From: CAWKEY01 sp963848675
Lineage (GTDB): Bacteria > Pseudomonadota > Gammaproteobacteria > Methylococcales > Methylomonadaceae
Assembly: GCA_963848675.1 (NCBI GenBank)
Contig: CAWKEY010000017.1
Span: 1-61,889, forward strand
Direction: 5' to 3'
Length of the DNA: 61,889 nt
Part shown: positions 45,325 through 54,276 of the stretch, one piece after another
How positions within the stretch are numbered: the stretch's first letter is position 1
Layout of the letters: each line of letters opens with the position of its first letter
Notes under the pieces: generated by a model
Database searches by the model: none
What the model saw: only the letters and a program-made list of their open reading frames with translations
What the model was told of the DNA's origin: nothing
Position numbers and translations under genes: made by a program

Positions 45325-46282
45325 CGTGATGCAGCATTATGGACTGACACAGCCATTCAGCCAGGCCGGATATTTCGAAACAGAGTTGCACAAGCAGCTG
45401 CTCAAGGACATCAAGGGTGCCATCCAGGAAGGCCGACTGATTGCCGTATGCGGGGTCGTCGGCAGCGGCAAAACCGTCACCATGCGGCGTTTGCAACAAC
45501 AATTGAAGGAAGAAAACAAAGTCACCGTCTCGAAATCGCTGACAGTCGAGAAGCACAGCGTTAAGCTGACCACGCTGATTGCAGCCTTATACTACGATAT
45601 TTCCACCGACAAGAAAGTGCAGATACCCAAGGGCGAACAGCGCGAACGGAAATTGAGCGACATCGTACGTAAGAACAAGCGTCCAATCGCCTTGTTTGTC
45701 GATGAGGCACATGATCTGAACAGCCATACGCTAATCGGTCTGAAGCGTTTAATAGAAGTGATCGAGGATGGTGATGGCCAATTATCCGTGATTCTTTCCG
45801 GGCATCCGAAATTACGCAACGATCTGCGGCGGCCAACGATGGAAGAGATTGGTTTTCGTACCGATGTGTTCAACTTGGATGGTATTGCCGGCAGCCAGCG
45901 TGAATACATCCATTGGCTGATCAGTTCATGCACGAAGAGCGACATTGCCGTTGAATCTATCCTGACTGAGGAAGCTATTGACCTATTAGCAACGCGACTG
46001 CGGACACCGTTGCAAATTCAACTACACCTCACTTTGTCACTCGAAGCAGGCTATCAAACCGGTGAAACGCCGGTATCTGCCGACCTGGTGGAATCAGTGC
46101 TATCACGTCAATTGGACGATCTGGAACCAACGCTAACCCGCCATGGCTACCGCGTTAAAGACTTGGTCGAACAATTCGATACCAAACCGGCGGAGATCAA
46201 GGCGCTATTTAGCAATAGCTTGGATGCCACTCGTGCGGCTGAACTACGTAGCCAGTTTTTAGCCGCCGGTCTGCCTATCTGA
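45314..46282 (+). CDS. TniB/TnsC-like AAA ATPase
   Basis: A 322-residue ATPase that overlaps the transposase stop. Walker A is GVVGSGKTVTM, Walker B is ALFVDEAHDL, sensor 1 is QLSVILSGHPKLR. The start MRVDVMQHYGLTQPFSQAGYFET resembles the ExeA/TniB group. In related systems the ATPase picks target DNA and activates the transposase. The C-terminal helices (ESVLSRQLDDLEPTLTRHGY) may contact the transposase. Confidence 0.85.
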   Translation: MRVDVMQHYGLTQPFSQAGYFETELHKQLLKDIKGAIQEGRLIAVCGVVGSGKTVTMRRLQQQLKEENKVTVSKSLTVEKHSVKLTTLIAALYYDISTDKKVQIPKGEQRERKLSDIVRKNKRPIALFVDEAHDLNSHTLIGLKRLIEVIEDGDGQLSVILSGHPKLRNDLRRPTMEEIGFRTDVFNLDGIAGSQREYIHWLISSCTKSDIAVESILTEEAIDLLATRLRTPLQIQLHLTLSLEAGYQTGETPVSADLVESVLSRQLDDLEPTLTRHGYRVKDLVEQFDTKPAEIKALFSNSLDATRAAELRSQFLAAGLPI

Positions 46283-46289
46283 TTAGGGT

Positions 46290-46471
46290 CTGGAGCCTAA
46301 ATTTCAGTTGCATTTAAAGTGAGCCCACGAAAATGAAATGCAAGCCAAGGCGGATAAATGCAAGCTCATTTGCAGATAATGTGAGCCCGGCTGTTATTTC
46401 ATTTGCAATTAATTTGAGCCCAAAACGGCGTTGATTGCAAGCCCGACTGTTTTCAAACGCGAGCCGTTACA
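46290..46471 (-). repeat. Right-end array of transposase-site repeats
   Basis: Read inwards from 46471: TGTAACGGCTCGCGTTTGAA, then GGGCTCAAATTAATTGCAAA, GGGCTCACATTATCTGCAAA and GGGCTCACTTTAAATGCAAC. Together with the left array this gives the asymmetric multi-site ends of TniA-type elements. Confidence 0.75.
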
Positions 46472-47458
46472 CGTAGCCGAAGCAAGAAGCTTACCATCCG
46501 GAGAGAACGCAATGTGATAGACCAAATCCTCATGCTGTAGAACCTTCCGAACCTTGCCTCCCCGAACATCCCAAAGCCTTACCGTTTTATCGAACGAGGC
46601 TGATGCTAGAGCTTCTCCGTCGGGGGAGAAAGTAACGCTCGATATGACATGTTCGTGCCCAGGTAGTTTAAGGAGCATTTCACCCGTAAGAGGATTCCAG
46701 ACGTAAACGTACCGAGTACCACCCAGGGCGAGCATAGTTTGATCTAAGCTAAGTGCCCCAGACCTTGCTGGACAATCAATCTCCCACACTGCTTCGCAGA
46801 TTTTCAGATCGAACAGTGATGCACCACCATCAGAGATGGCTATCACATTTGCGTTTTCCAGCGAGATCAGTGTGTGAACAGAGCCACGCGCAACTCGTCG
46901 TTCCAGACCCTGCTCCAATTGCTCCGATAAAGTATGTACGCCACGAAGATCGAAAAGTGTTCGATGGAGTACGGTTGCTTGCGCGGAACTGTCGATTTCC
47001 AATGGCAAATTTTTGTTTTCCGAAGCACCTCGCTCCTGCTCAGGAGGTTCGACTTGCAAAGTATTTTGAACACATAGACGCGCTTGGAGCTCGTCTAACA
47101 ATCTGCTAAATTCTGGATGTGGTAAGTTTGGATCCCACGCCACAAGATTCGCAGCTTGCACATGACGGAATTCGAGGGGTATTTTTACATTTTCTATCAG
47201 CGCAGGAACCAAGATGCCGCGAGCTTTTCCCTCTCGGGCCTCCGTCTTCACCCAATCCGACAGACTCGAATTTTTTGACCAAAGTACAATGATGCATCTT
47301 GCAACATCGATTTCGCGCTCGATCACGTTATCCCAGGTCTCACCTAATGGGATTTTTCGGTCCCACCATACACTCCAGCCCTTGTGCTCAAAGCATTCAG
47401 CAAGGGTTTTTGCATGTGACCGATCTTCACTGGCGTAGCTAATAAAAATATCCGCCAT
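46472..47458 (-). pseudogene. TIR-WD40 protein 2, N-terminal part
   Basis: Residues 1-140 are a TIR-fold domain (ADIFISYASEDRSHAKTLAECFEHKGWSVWWDRKI; SSLSDWVKTEAREGKARG with W69 and candidate catalytic E73). No membrane helix is seen, unlike protein 1, and after a linker (about 150-185) WD40 repeats begin (ISSVTFSPDGEALASASFDK, VYHIAFSPDGKLLASAT). The frame then enters the transposon end. It is a cytosolic sensor-effector of the same general plan, probably defence or cell-death related by analogy. The product as assembled is truncated after two blades. Confidence 0.82.
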
Positions 47459-47530
47459 CTTCAATTATCCTCGAGTGGCTTTTCGCAAAGGTGTACCATA
47501 AACCCCATAACTACAAACTTTAAGCTCTAT

Positions 47531-47729
47531 GGACCAGCGGGAGCATTTGAACAATAAATTGCGGTTTCGATTTAAATTCTCTGTTTTTCAAAAAAATACA
47601 TTCACCTCACGTATAAACCAACAACGCAATTATCGTTATTCACGGGTGGCGTAACCCATTGTTTATATTAAATAGACTTGTCTTATTCACTCAAATCGTA
47701 TGTTCCCGTCCAAATGCTCCCGCTGGTCC
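47531..47729. repeat. 199-bp MITE with 19-bp perfect terminal repeats
   Basis: GGACCAGCGGGAGCATTTG begins the unit and its exact complement ends it. The inner part is AT-rich and non-coding. It interrupts a pRiA4b-type gene and lies just upstream of TIR-WD40 gene 2. Confidence 0.75.
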
Positions 47730-47837
47730 AACGTGCAAATCCCAGAAGTTATAGGTTTCTGGAACCACTATCCGTCGCCAAATGAGCGGCGTAATATCTT
47801 TCATCGTAATCTTGAACTGGTAAACACGATTTGCCAT
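47730..47837 (-). pseudogene. pRiA4b ORF-3-like protein, first 36 codons
   Basis: ATG 47837 opens MANRVYQFKITMKDITPLIW and continues RRIVVPETYNFWDLHV, the conserved N terminus of the pRiA4b ORF-3 family found on plasmids and in mobile regions. The frame ends exactly at the MITE end, and the rest is not found beyond it. Confidence 0.8.
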
Positions 47838-47866
47838 GCATTGATGTCCTTTTAAGCCGATACCGG

Positions 47867-47954
47867 TTAAGCCCCCTGGCGCAGTTTAGCACCCGCCCGG
47901 GGCATCTTGATAGTTATTGACCTCCCGAGGCTACCCCAAAACAGGGGGCTTTAA
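47867..47954. repeat. 88-bp unit bounded by 12-bp inverted repeats
   Basis: TTAAGCCCCCTG pairs with CAGGGGGCTTTAA (one extra T). It could be a small palindromic element or form a bidirectional terminator. Confidence 0.45.
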
Positions 47955-48035
47955 ATAATTGTGTTGTTGCTTGCGCTTATAGGGGCGCTGGCCGTTCGGC
48001 CTCCCCTATTCTGCTCAGCTGAGCGGACACTATCC

Positions 48036-48284
48036 TTAAACCGGCCAATGATCTAATTTGGCGTGATAGCCTTTTTTGTACTTGGCGTCACGCACCTTTT
48101 GCCCGGCGATGAGGGCCTCGGCCTCGGTCGTAAACCAGTCTTTTCTGACTGTCCCCGGTGAACCTGCCCTGCCCCATTCCTTAACCAACGACCAGTCATC
48201 GAGCAAACCTGGTGTCACCCACAACTGATAAAAGCGATGCAGGTTTTTCTCGGCATCGTGTCGTTCCAGGTAAATATGATGCAT
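48036..48284 (-). CDS. WGR-domain protein (82 aa)
   Basis: A stand-alone WGR domain: MHHIYLERHDAEKNLHRFYQLWVTPGLLDDWSLVKEWGRAGSPGTV. The defining Trp-Gly-Arg is in EWGRAG. WGR domains bind nucleic acid ends in PARPs; small solitary copies are common near resolvases on mobile DNA. It follows a resolvase on the same strand by 36 bp, probably in one operon. Confidence 0.88.
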   Translation of the reverse strand: MHHIYLERHDAEKNLHRFYQLWVTPGLLDDWSLVKEWGRAGSPGTVRKDWFTTEAEALIAGQKVRDAKYKKGYHAKLDHWPV

Positions 48285-48319
48285 GGTTCGCCTCGGTTTT
48301 TAGCTATTTGTGGCCTGGC

Positions 48320-48883
48320 TCAGGTCTCGTAGTCTTTTAATAAGGTATAGATGGTTTGCCGGGTCACCTTAAAATGCCGGGCAATGGCTATTTTGGTAGC
48401 GCCGCCGTTGAACATGGCTAACGCCAGAGCTTTGTCTTTTTCAACGAGCGCTTCGGGCCGGCCAAACTTTTGGCCTTTGCTTTTGGCGGCGGCCAATCCT
48501 GCGTTCACCCGCTCCCGGATCAAGCCTCTCTCGAATTCGGCGAGCGAGCCAAAAAGGTGAAAGATCAACTTGCCGGTGGGACTGGTGGTATCAATGTTTT
48601 CTGTGAGCGATTGAAAGCCCATCTGGCGGTTTTCCAGATCCTTAATCACCTCAATGAGATGGTGCAAACTGCGACCCAGGCGATCCAGTTTCCAGACGAT
48701 TAAACAATCCCCTGCCCTGAGCGATTTCAGACACTGCTGTAATTCAGGACGGTCTTGTTTGGCGCCGGATTGCTTTTCTTGATAAATGCGTTCGCAACCG
48801 GCCGCAGTGAGCGCATCAATCTGCAGCTGCGTGTCCTGGTCGTTAGTGGATACCCGGGCATAGCCTATTTTCATAGGGACCAT
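48320..48883 (-). CDS. Serine resolvase/invertase
   Basis: A 187-residue resolvase: IGYARVSTNDQDTQ (nucleophile Ser), VWKLDRLGRSLHHLIEV, AEFERGLIRERVNAGLAAAKSKG and a C-terminal helix-turn-helix (GATKIAIARHFKVTRQTIYTLL). The start ATG at 48883 overlaps the upstream stop as TAATG; ATG 48874 is an alternative. It forms a cassette with the genes before and after it. No terminal repeats were found around the cassette. Confidence 0.92.
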   Translation of the reverse strand: MVPMKIGYARVSTNDQDTQLQIDALTAAGCERIYQEKQSGAKQDRPELQQCLKSLRAGDCLIVWKLDRLGRSLHHLIEVIKDLENRQMGFQSLTENIDTTSPTGKLIFHLFGSLAEFERGLIRERVNAGLAAAKSKGQKFGRPEALVEKDKALALAMFNGGATKIAIARHFKVTRQTIYTLLKDYET

Positions 48884-49083
48884 TACCTTAATGAATAACG
48901 GCTATCGGTTAACGGCTTCCGAACGCTATCTGCTGCTGCACGCATCCTCGGTACTTCATCATCCTGCATCGTGTGACTTCGAAAATTCAAAAGCCCCACC
49001 CTGTTCAAAAACGTTGCTAAATGCCAGGCTTCCGGGTTAGAAAATTCGACCGTGCTGGAAACTTCAGGTTTTGGCTTCGACAT
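48883..49083 (-). CDS. Small protein of a resolvase-linked family (66 aa)
   Basis: The sequence STVEFSNPEAWHLATFLNRVGLLNFRSHTMQDDEVPRMRAAADSVRKPL resembles the small proteins with an EAW-LA-FLKRVG-F motif that accompany resolvases on plasmids (the DUF7706-like group, from memory). It is mostly helical. The TAATG overlap with the resolvase indicates coupling. Its job is unknown. Confidence 0.6.
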   Translation of the reverse strand: MSKPKPEVSSTVEFSNPEAWHLATFLNRVGLLNFRSHTMQDDEVPRMRAAADSVRKPLTDSRYSLR

Positions 49084-49110
49084 GGCGGGTGGGCTTATTA
49101 TTTTACCTAT

Positions 49111-49240
49111 GTTTATTTAACTTTAGCACAGGTTTACTTTTTTCACTTAGTTATTTAACGTTTTTGGGCGTTTTTTGACGTCTAAACAGCCTTTTTTGGG
49201 AGTGCGGCACAACGTTAAAAATACTCTAGTTTATTTAACG
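49111..49240. repeat. Three direct GTTTATTTAAC repeats upstream of the resolvase cassette
   Basis: Copies lie at 49111-49121, 49150-49159 (GTTATTTAAC) and 49229-49240, all in the same direction, in an AT-rich stretch upstream of the cassette. They may be resolvase sub-sites or operators. Confidence 0.5.
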
Positions 49241-49356
49241 TATCAAGATAGGCAAAAAAAGCGCATCGACACTGCAAGTCATAATGACCAATATGATCAT
49301 TATCTTTTAAAAAGACCGAGGCCAGAAGCGTGGTGGCCATGGGACGGTTGGCGAAA

Positions 49357-49650
49357 TTAAAGATGGCGGACAATATCCATGCTGTCGTGCAGGACACGGA
49401 TAATCAGAATATGATCTTTTTTTACAAGATAGACGACCAAATGCCTTCCATGGTGAAGGATGCGGACAGGCGGGGTAAATTCATCCCTTTCTGGGCAAAG
49501 CTCAGGATTTTCTGCGATGAACTGAAAGCTTTGCTCAAGTTCTTCCAGATATTTTTCTGCTTGCGCCACACCCCATTTATTGACGCTATAAAGCCATATG
49601 TCTTCAAGGTCAGTAAGTGCCTTGGGGAGTAGCTTATAATGATCAATCAA
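49357..49650 (-). CDS. parE: ParE-type toxin
   Basis: A 97-residue RelE/ParE-fold toxin: YKLLPKALTDLEDIWLYSVNKWGVAQAEKYLEELEQSFQFIAENPELCPER, ending ILIIRVLHDSMDIVRHL. This is the ParE pattern whose members poison DNA gyrase. It overlaps the antitoxin end by 8 bp and is made from the antitoxin promoter. Confidence 0.92.
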   Translation of the reverse strand: MIDHYKLLPKALTDLEDIWLYSVNKWGVAQAEKYLEELEQSFQFIAENPELCPERDEFTPPVRILHHGRHLVVYLVKKDHILIIRVLHDSMDIVRHL

Positions 49651-49885
49651 GGTGCTTGGCTTTCATCTCTTGCAGGAAGTCTTTCAGATGAAAATCTTCT
49701 GCAACACCACTTTCCAGACCTTCGGTGATGGCCTGCTGCAAGCGTTTTAGATTACCCCTTCGCTCTTGATCCTGCCGAATCAAATCACGCACGTAATCAC
49801 TATTGCTAGAGTATTTACCCGCCTGAATTTGTGCTTGGACCCAATCCCGCATTGGCTCAGGCAATGAAATGTTCATGGTCGCCAT
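49643..49885 (-). CDS. parD: ParD-type antitoxin
   Basis: An 80-residue ribbon-helix-helix protein: MATMNISLPEPMRDWVQAQIQAGKYSSNSDYVRDLIRQDQ, with an acidic C-terminal tail (AEDFHLKDFLQEMKAKHLD) that wraps the toxin. ATG 49885 begins the conserved strand. A perfect palindrome 37 bp upstream is its likely operator. Confidence 0.92.
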   Translation of the reverse strand: MATMNISLPEPMRDWVQAQIQAGKYSSNSDYVRDLIRQDQERRGNLKRLQQAITEGLESGVAEDFHLKDFLQEMKAKHLD

Positions 49886-49922
49886 TGTTTTTCTCGAAAT
49901 AAATCTTTTAAGCCATGATGGC

Positions 49923-49949
49923 AAATATTGACAATTATTGTCAATATTT
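49923..49949. promoter_or_regulatory. Perfect 27-bp palindrome, parDE operator
   Basis: AAATATTGACAAT and its complement flank a single T. It lies just upstream of parD and contains a TTGACA-like -35 element, so ParD binding would block the promoter. Confidence 0.75.
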
Positions 49950-50157
49950 TTAAATATTGGGCAAAAATAGCCAAATACAAAGCATGATCATGTTAAGTCG
50001 CTGTAAAACAGCATATAGAATTAGCCACTTTCAACATCATTTTTTTCACTAAGTAAATTAATAAAATAAAACAATGATATAGGAATTACTCCAGACTCCA
50101 GATCAATTGCGACGCTTTCTCGCCGATTTCTTGGCCAAACTACGCCAATTGCCATGA

Positions 50158-50531
50158 CTAAATCCGCTCGATCAATGCCGGTAGAATATCATCGGCTTTG
50201 CCCCGCAGATTATATTGGGCGGTGGTATTCATGGCCGTGATTTCGGGATTGATTTGAACCAGAGTTGCGCCATGCCGCTTGGCATCGATGGGCAGTTGTG
50301 CGGCTGGCCAAACCACCGATGAGGTACCCACGGATAACAGCACATCGCAATTCTGAGCCGCCAGCAAGGCGCGGGCCCATTCCGCTTTTGGCAGCATCTC
50401 GCCAAACCATACAACACCCGGACGAATGTAGCCATTACAGTGCGAGCAACGCGGCGGCATCAGTTTTCGGCCATCCACCGGCTCATCGGGAATGCCCTCG
50501 GGTAATCCGTATGGTCTGTGACAGGCAAAAC
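50158..50531 (-). pseudogene. cobB: Sir2 deacylase, C-terminal part
   Basis: The downstream part of a Sir2 protein cut by an IS21 insertion. It holds the second zinc pair (PPRCSHCNGYIRPGVVWFGE), the SVGTSSVVWPA nucleotide-binding motif and the end QYNLRGKADDILPAL. Joining to 54350-54725 with one copy of the 7-bp duplication gives HAPRCFACHRPYG in frame and a 249-residue protein, the usual CobB length. Confidence 0.92.
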
Positions 50532-50648
50532 TGTTAATGGACAACTAAAATGAGCCAGAAATGGCCATTAATTTTGAGCCACTTTTCCAGATTTTCTTTT
50601 TAACAATGAATCTGAGACAGTCCCTGATTTTTTGATTCAAGGACTGTT

Positions 50649-50744
50649 ATGAAGAGGTGGATTGTGATCCATAAGATCAAATCGTTATACGATAACGGCA
50701 ATGGCTTAACCGAGCGGAAGATTGCTAAAGAATTGGGTTTGTCC
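50649..50744 (+). pseudogene. istA: istA, first 32 codons
   Basis: ATG 50649 opens MKRWIVIHKIKSLYDNGNGL and continues TERKIAKELGLS, the N-terminal helix-turn-helix of IstA. It is cut here by IS4; the reading frame resumes at 52101 without loss. Confidence 0.85.
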
Positions 50745-52091
50745 CTGAGGTATCCCCACAAAATATCAATAAAAAACAATGCATTATTGGATAAGATTTG
50801 GATAAAGATAAGATTTAAGTCGGTCTGAGCATAAGAATTCATTCTAAAATAATAATCTGGAAGGATAAATTTATGTCAATTATTGCTCTGCTGCATAACT
50901 TGTTAAAAGAAAAACTTCCTAGCATTCATGCTACTCGATTCACAGCGCTGATGGCTGCAGTCGAGGCTGGGTTGAAAGGAGCGTCGGTATCGATTACGCA
51001 ACTCGGACGGACGCTTTCCGGACCGGCCTGCATCAAACACAAAATCAAACGCATGGATCGTTTAGCCGGGAATCGCCATCTTAACACCGAACGCATGGCG
51101 ATCTACGGTGCTATGACCCAATGGCTATTGCAGTCCCTGCCCATGCCGTTGATCCTTATCGACTGGTCGCCCCTGACCGCAGATCAGCATCAGCAGCTCT
51201 TACGAGCAGCGCTGCCTACGGGAGGACGTTCCGTTACCTTGTACGAAGAAATTCATCCCATTAAAAAACTGGGCAACCGCCGGGTACAGCAGCGATTTCT
51301 CAGCAGTTTGCAAGCATTGCTACCCGCTAATGTAACGCCTATCATCGTTGCCGATTCCGGATTTCGCACGCCATTTTTTCGCGAAGTTGAAAGTTTGGGC
51401 TGGCATTGGCTCGGACGAATTCGCAATAGGGATTTCATTGCCTGGGCCAACCGGCCTAACGATTGGCTGGCGGCAAAGTCACTCTACGCCAAAGCCACTC
51501 GAAAACCCAAGTGCTTGGGCCCGGCCCGTTGGGTGCGTAGCCACCCGCTAGACGGTGAGTTGGTGACATTTTATCAGCCCGCCAAAGGCCGGAAACACCT
51601 GACGGCCCAACATCGTCCAAGCCAATCCAGTGCCAGTCGTAAACACGCCAAACGCGAAAAAGAGCCTTGGCTTCTGGTCGTATCGCCCTCGCTAAAAGCG
51701 TTTTCTGCGGCGCGGGTCGTGGATTATTATCGAAGCCGCATGCAAATTGAGGAAGGCCTGCGAGACACAAAAAGTACGCATTATGGCTTGGATTTTACCA
51801 GCGAAAGCCGGATTGAAGCCGAACGCCGCGCCAACCTGTTATTAATCGCCGCGCTCATCATTTTCGCGCTTTGGCTCACTGGGCTTTGTTTAAAAGGTAC
51901 TGAAATCGAACGACATATCAAAGTCAACAGCAACCAGAATCACTCACCGTATTCGGTTATATTTCTCGCCCGAATCGCCTGCCGCTATGTTGCCTTTGAG
52001 TTGTCCGCCTCAATGTTGGAACAGGCGCAAGCTCTTTTATTAAACTACTTCGACTCATTCGAGGGAGGGTAAATTCGTGGGGATACCTCAG
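50745..52091 (+). mobile_element. IS4-family insertion sequence nested in istA
   Basis: The ends are CTGAGGTATCCCCAC and its exact complement. The 9-bp target duplication GGTTTGTCC lies at 50736-50744 and 52092-52100. The length is 1347 bp with one gene. The 9-bp duplication is typical of the IS10-like branch of IS4. Confidence 0.92.
50873..52072 (+). CDS. IS4-family transposase
   Basis: A 399-residue DDE transposase. DDE and the YREK signature are visible: LILIDWSPLT (Asp), PIIVADSGFRTPFF (Asp), and YYRSRMQIEEGLRDTKSTHYGL, which matches Y-(2)-R-(3)-E-(6)-K. The N-terminal domain begins MSIIALLHNLLKEKLPSIH. It is intact, and its insertion looks recent because the target duplication is perfect. 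Confidence 0.93.
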   Translation: MSIIALLHNLLKEKLPSIHATRFTALMAAVEAGLKGASVSITQLGRTLSGPACIKHKIKRMDRLAGNRHLNTERMAIYGAMTQWLLQSLPMPLILIDWSPLTADQHQQLLRAALPTGGRSVTLYEEIHPIKKLGNRRVQQRFLSSLQALLPANVTPIIVADSGFRTPFFREVESLGWHWLGRIRNRDFIAWANRPNDWLAAKSLYAKATRKPKCLGPARWVRSHPLDGELVTFYQPAKGRKHLTAQHRPSQSSASRKHAKREKEPWLLVVSPSLKAFSAARVVDYYRSRMQIEEGLRDTKSTHYGLDFTSESRIEAERRANLLLIAALIIFALWLTGLCLKGTEIERHIKVNSNQNHSPYSVIFLARIACRYVAFELSASMLEQAQALLLNYFDSFEGG

Positions 52092-52100
52092 GGTTTGTCC

Positions 52101-53549
52101 CGCAATACGGTGAGCAAATATCTGCACATGCCGGAAACTGAGATGACACAACAGCTTGACGACATGACCAGAGCTAAGAAGTTGGATGCGTATCGGGCTT
52201 ACATTATTCAGCTACTGCAAACCTATCCGAACTTGTCGGCCGTCAAAGTCATGCGGAAGCTAAAGGTCAAGCTTGATTCACTAACGGTTTCTGATCGTTC
52301 GGTGCGCCGCTATATTCAAGCTTTGAAGGATGAAATCAGCTTCAAGCAGCCGCGTTATTACGAGCCTGTCCTTGATATGGTGCCCGGTGTGCAGTGTCAG
52401 GTGGATGGCGGTGAATTACGTGGCGTACTGATTGGCGGCAAAGAGACAACCGTCTATTTCATGGTGTTTGTCCTGTCTTATTCAAGACTGATGCATGTAA
52501 CGGTATCGGCTCAACCTATTGATACCCAAGCCCTGATTTCTCAGCATGATGCCGCGTTCCGTTACTTTGGCGGCAGGCCGCACGAATGCGTTTACGATCA
52601 AACCAAACTGGTGGTCATTCATGAAATCTTCCGTGAACTGGAATTAAATCAACGCTTCCATCAATACGCCGCTGGTGCAGGTTTCCTTATCCGCGCCTGC
52701 GAGGGTTATGATCCTGAAAGCAAAGGCAAGGTTGAATCTGGGGTGAAATACGTCAAACACAACGGGCTTTATGGCGAGACCTTTAAGGACTGGAAAGACC
52801 TTGAAACCTATGTGGCGGATTGGTTGGACACCGTTGCTAACCACCGTGTGCATGGCACCACTGGGCAGCAACCGCGGGCACATTATGACCGCGAAGAAAA
52901 GGTCAAAATGCAGCCGTATTTAACACCTTCCTGCTCGCAGAATAAGGGGATAGCACACGAAACCCGACAGGTCGACAAAACCAGTCTGATTGCCTGGCAA
53001 TCGAATAAATACTCGGTACCTATGGCCTATCAATCCGCCAAGGTAGGCGTTTCGACGCATGCAGGACAACTACTGATTAAGGATCTTGCCAATGGTGAGC
53101 AGATTGCTGAACATGTTATCAGTCTGGAAAAAGGCCAGATCATTAAAAACACCCATCATTACCGGGATAGGCAGCAGCGTGTAGAGGCCCTGGAGGTCGC
53201 GCTATCCGAGCAGTTGGGTGACAGCGATAGCCAGTGCTTATGCGCGCTATTGAAGGCCAGTTCGCCTAAAATCTACAAGGATCAGTTACTGGGCGCCAAG
53301 CAGGTCATCGCTACGCATATCGTGCAATATGGCAAGATCAATGCTGAATTGTTAGAACGCATCCTGACCTCGCCCCGTTTAACGGCGAGCCAGTTGCGCG
53401 ATAGGCTTGAGGCTTACCAGCTGAATCCAGAGCGCTTGTCTACTGCAACGGCCGATCAACCCATCCCAGATGCATCCGGCGCGTTGGCAGGTTATGCTGC
53501 CCTTAATGGCCAGTCTACCGGACAAGGAGAGAGCCATGTCGTCCATTGA
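52101..53549 (+). pseudogene. istA: istA, remainder of the IS21 transposase gene
   Basis: After the duplicated GGTTTGTCC the frame continues RNTVSKYLHMPETEMTQQL and keeps the IS21 DDE core: VPGVQCQVDGGELRG, FVLSYSRLMHV, RPHECVYDQTKLVV and SKGKVESGVKYVK. With the first 32 codons this makes 514 residues. A shorter product could start at 52077. IstA cuts and joins DNA, IstB assists. Confidence 0.88.
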
Positions 53550-54276
53550 TAGCGTTGCCCAGAAATATCGCGGCTTGTACCTGACAGCTATTGCCCAAGG
53601 ACTGGAACAGCTGATTGGCCACGCTGAAGCCAATGCGGTCTCTTACCTGCACTTTGCCGAGACCTTGATTGAGCAGGAACTACAGCTGAGAAATGGCAAG
53701 CGTATTGAGCAAAACCAACGGCGAGCAGGCTTTCCCGTACAGAAAAGTCTGGATGACTTTGATTATGGCTTTCAAACCACCATCAGCAAACGCGAGGTGA
53801 ACAGCCTTTTAGACTTTGGTTTTATTGATAACAGGGAAAACGTGGTGTTCATTGGTTCGCCTGGCGTCGGTAAAACGCATCTTACGATTGGCCTGGGCTT
53901 TAAAGCCATAGAGGCTGGATATAAGGTCTGTTTTAGTACCGCGTTAACCTTGATTGAAGCGCTGGAACTGGCCGAATTAAAAGGCGAGCTGAAAAAGAAG
54001 ATTAATCAGTTACTGAAGTTTGATCTATTAATCATCGACGAACTCGGCTACCTGCCTATGAACAAACAAGGCATGCACAACCTGTTTCAGCTGATTAATG
54101 CCCTGTATGAATACCGATCGATCATCTTGACGACGAATAAGGAATTTACCCACTGGGGAGAGTTTTTCTTTGATGGTAATGTCGCCGTCCCTATCGTAGA
54201 CAGAATCATTCATCATTCACACATTTTTATGCTGGGAGGAGAAAGCTATCGACTGAAATCAAAGCTGAATAAGTGA
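53536..54276 (+). CDS. istB: IstB helper ATPase
   Basis: A 246-residue AAA ATPase, MSSIDSVAQKYRGLYLTAIA, with Walker A (GSPGVGKTHLTIGL), Walker B (LLIIDELGYLPM) and SIILTTNKEF. It overlaps the istA end by 14 bp. It helps IstA select targets. It is complete. Confidence 0.93.
   Translation: MSSIDSVAQKYRGLYLTAIAQGLEQLIGHAEANAVSYLHFAETLIEQELQLRNGKRIEQNQRRAGFPVQKSLDDFDYGFQTTISKREVNSLLDFGFIDNRENVVFIGSPGVGKTHLTIGLGFKAIEAGYKVCFSTALTLIEALELAELKGELKKKINQLLKFDLLIIDELGYLPMNKQGMHNLFQLINALYEYRSIILTTNKEFTHWGEFFFDGNVAVPIVDRIIHHSHIFMLGGESYRLKSKLNK

Larger units (their letters stand above)
41991..46471 (+). mobile_element. TniA/TniB-type transposon with its own TA pair and resolvase
   Basis: A 4481-bp element. 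Both ends read TGTAACGGCT inwards and continue TTGAAAACAGTCGGGCT then GCAATCAACGC. The order is TA pair, serine resolvase, DDE transposase, AAA ATPase, all on the plus strand with overlaps, so it is compact and self-sufficient. Short repeats that should be transposase sites crowd both ends. Flanks are CTAAG and CGTAG, so a clean 5-bp target duplication is not seen. It splits TIR-WD40 gene 2. Confidence 0.85.
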
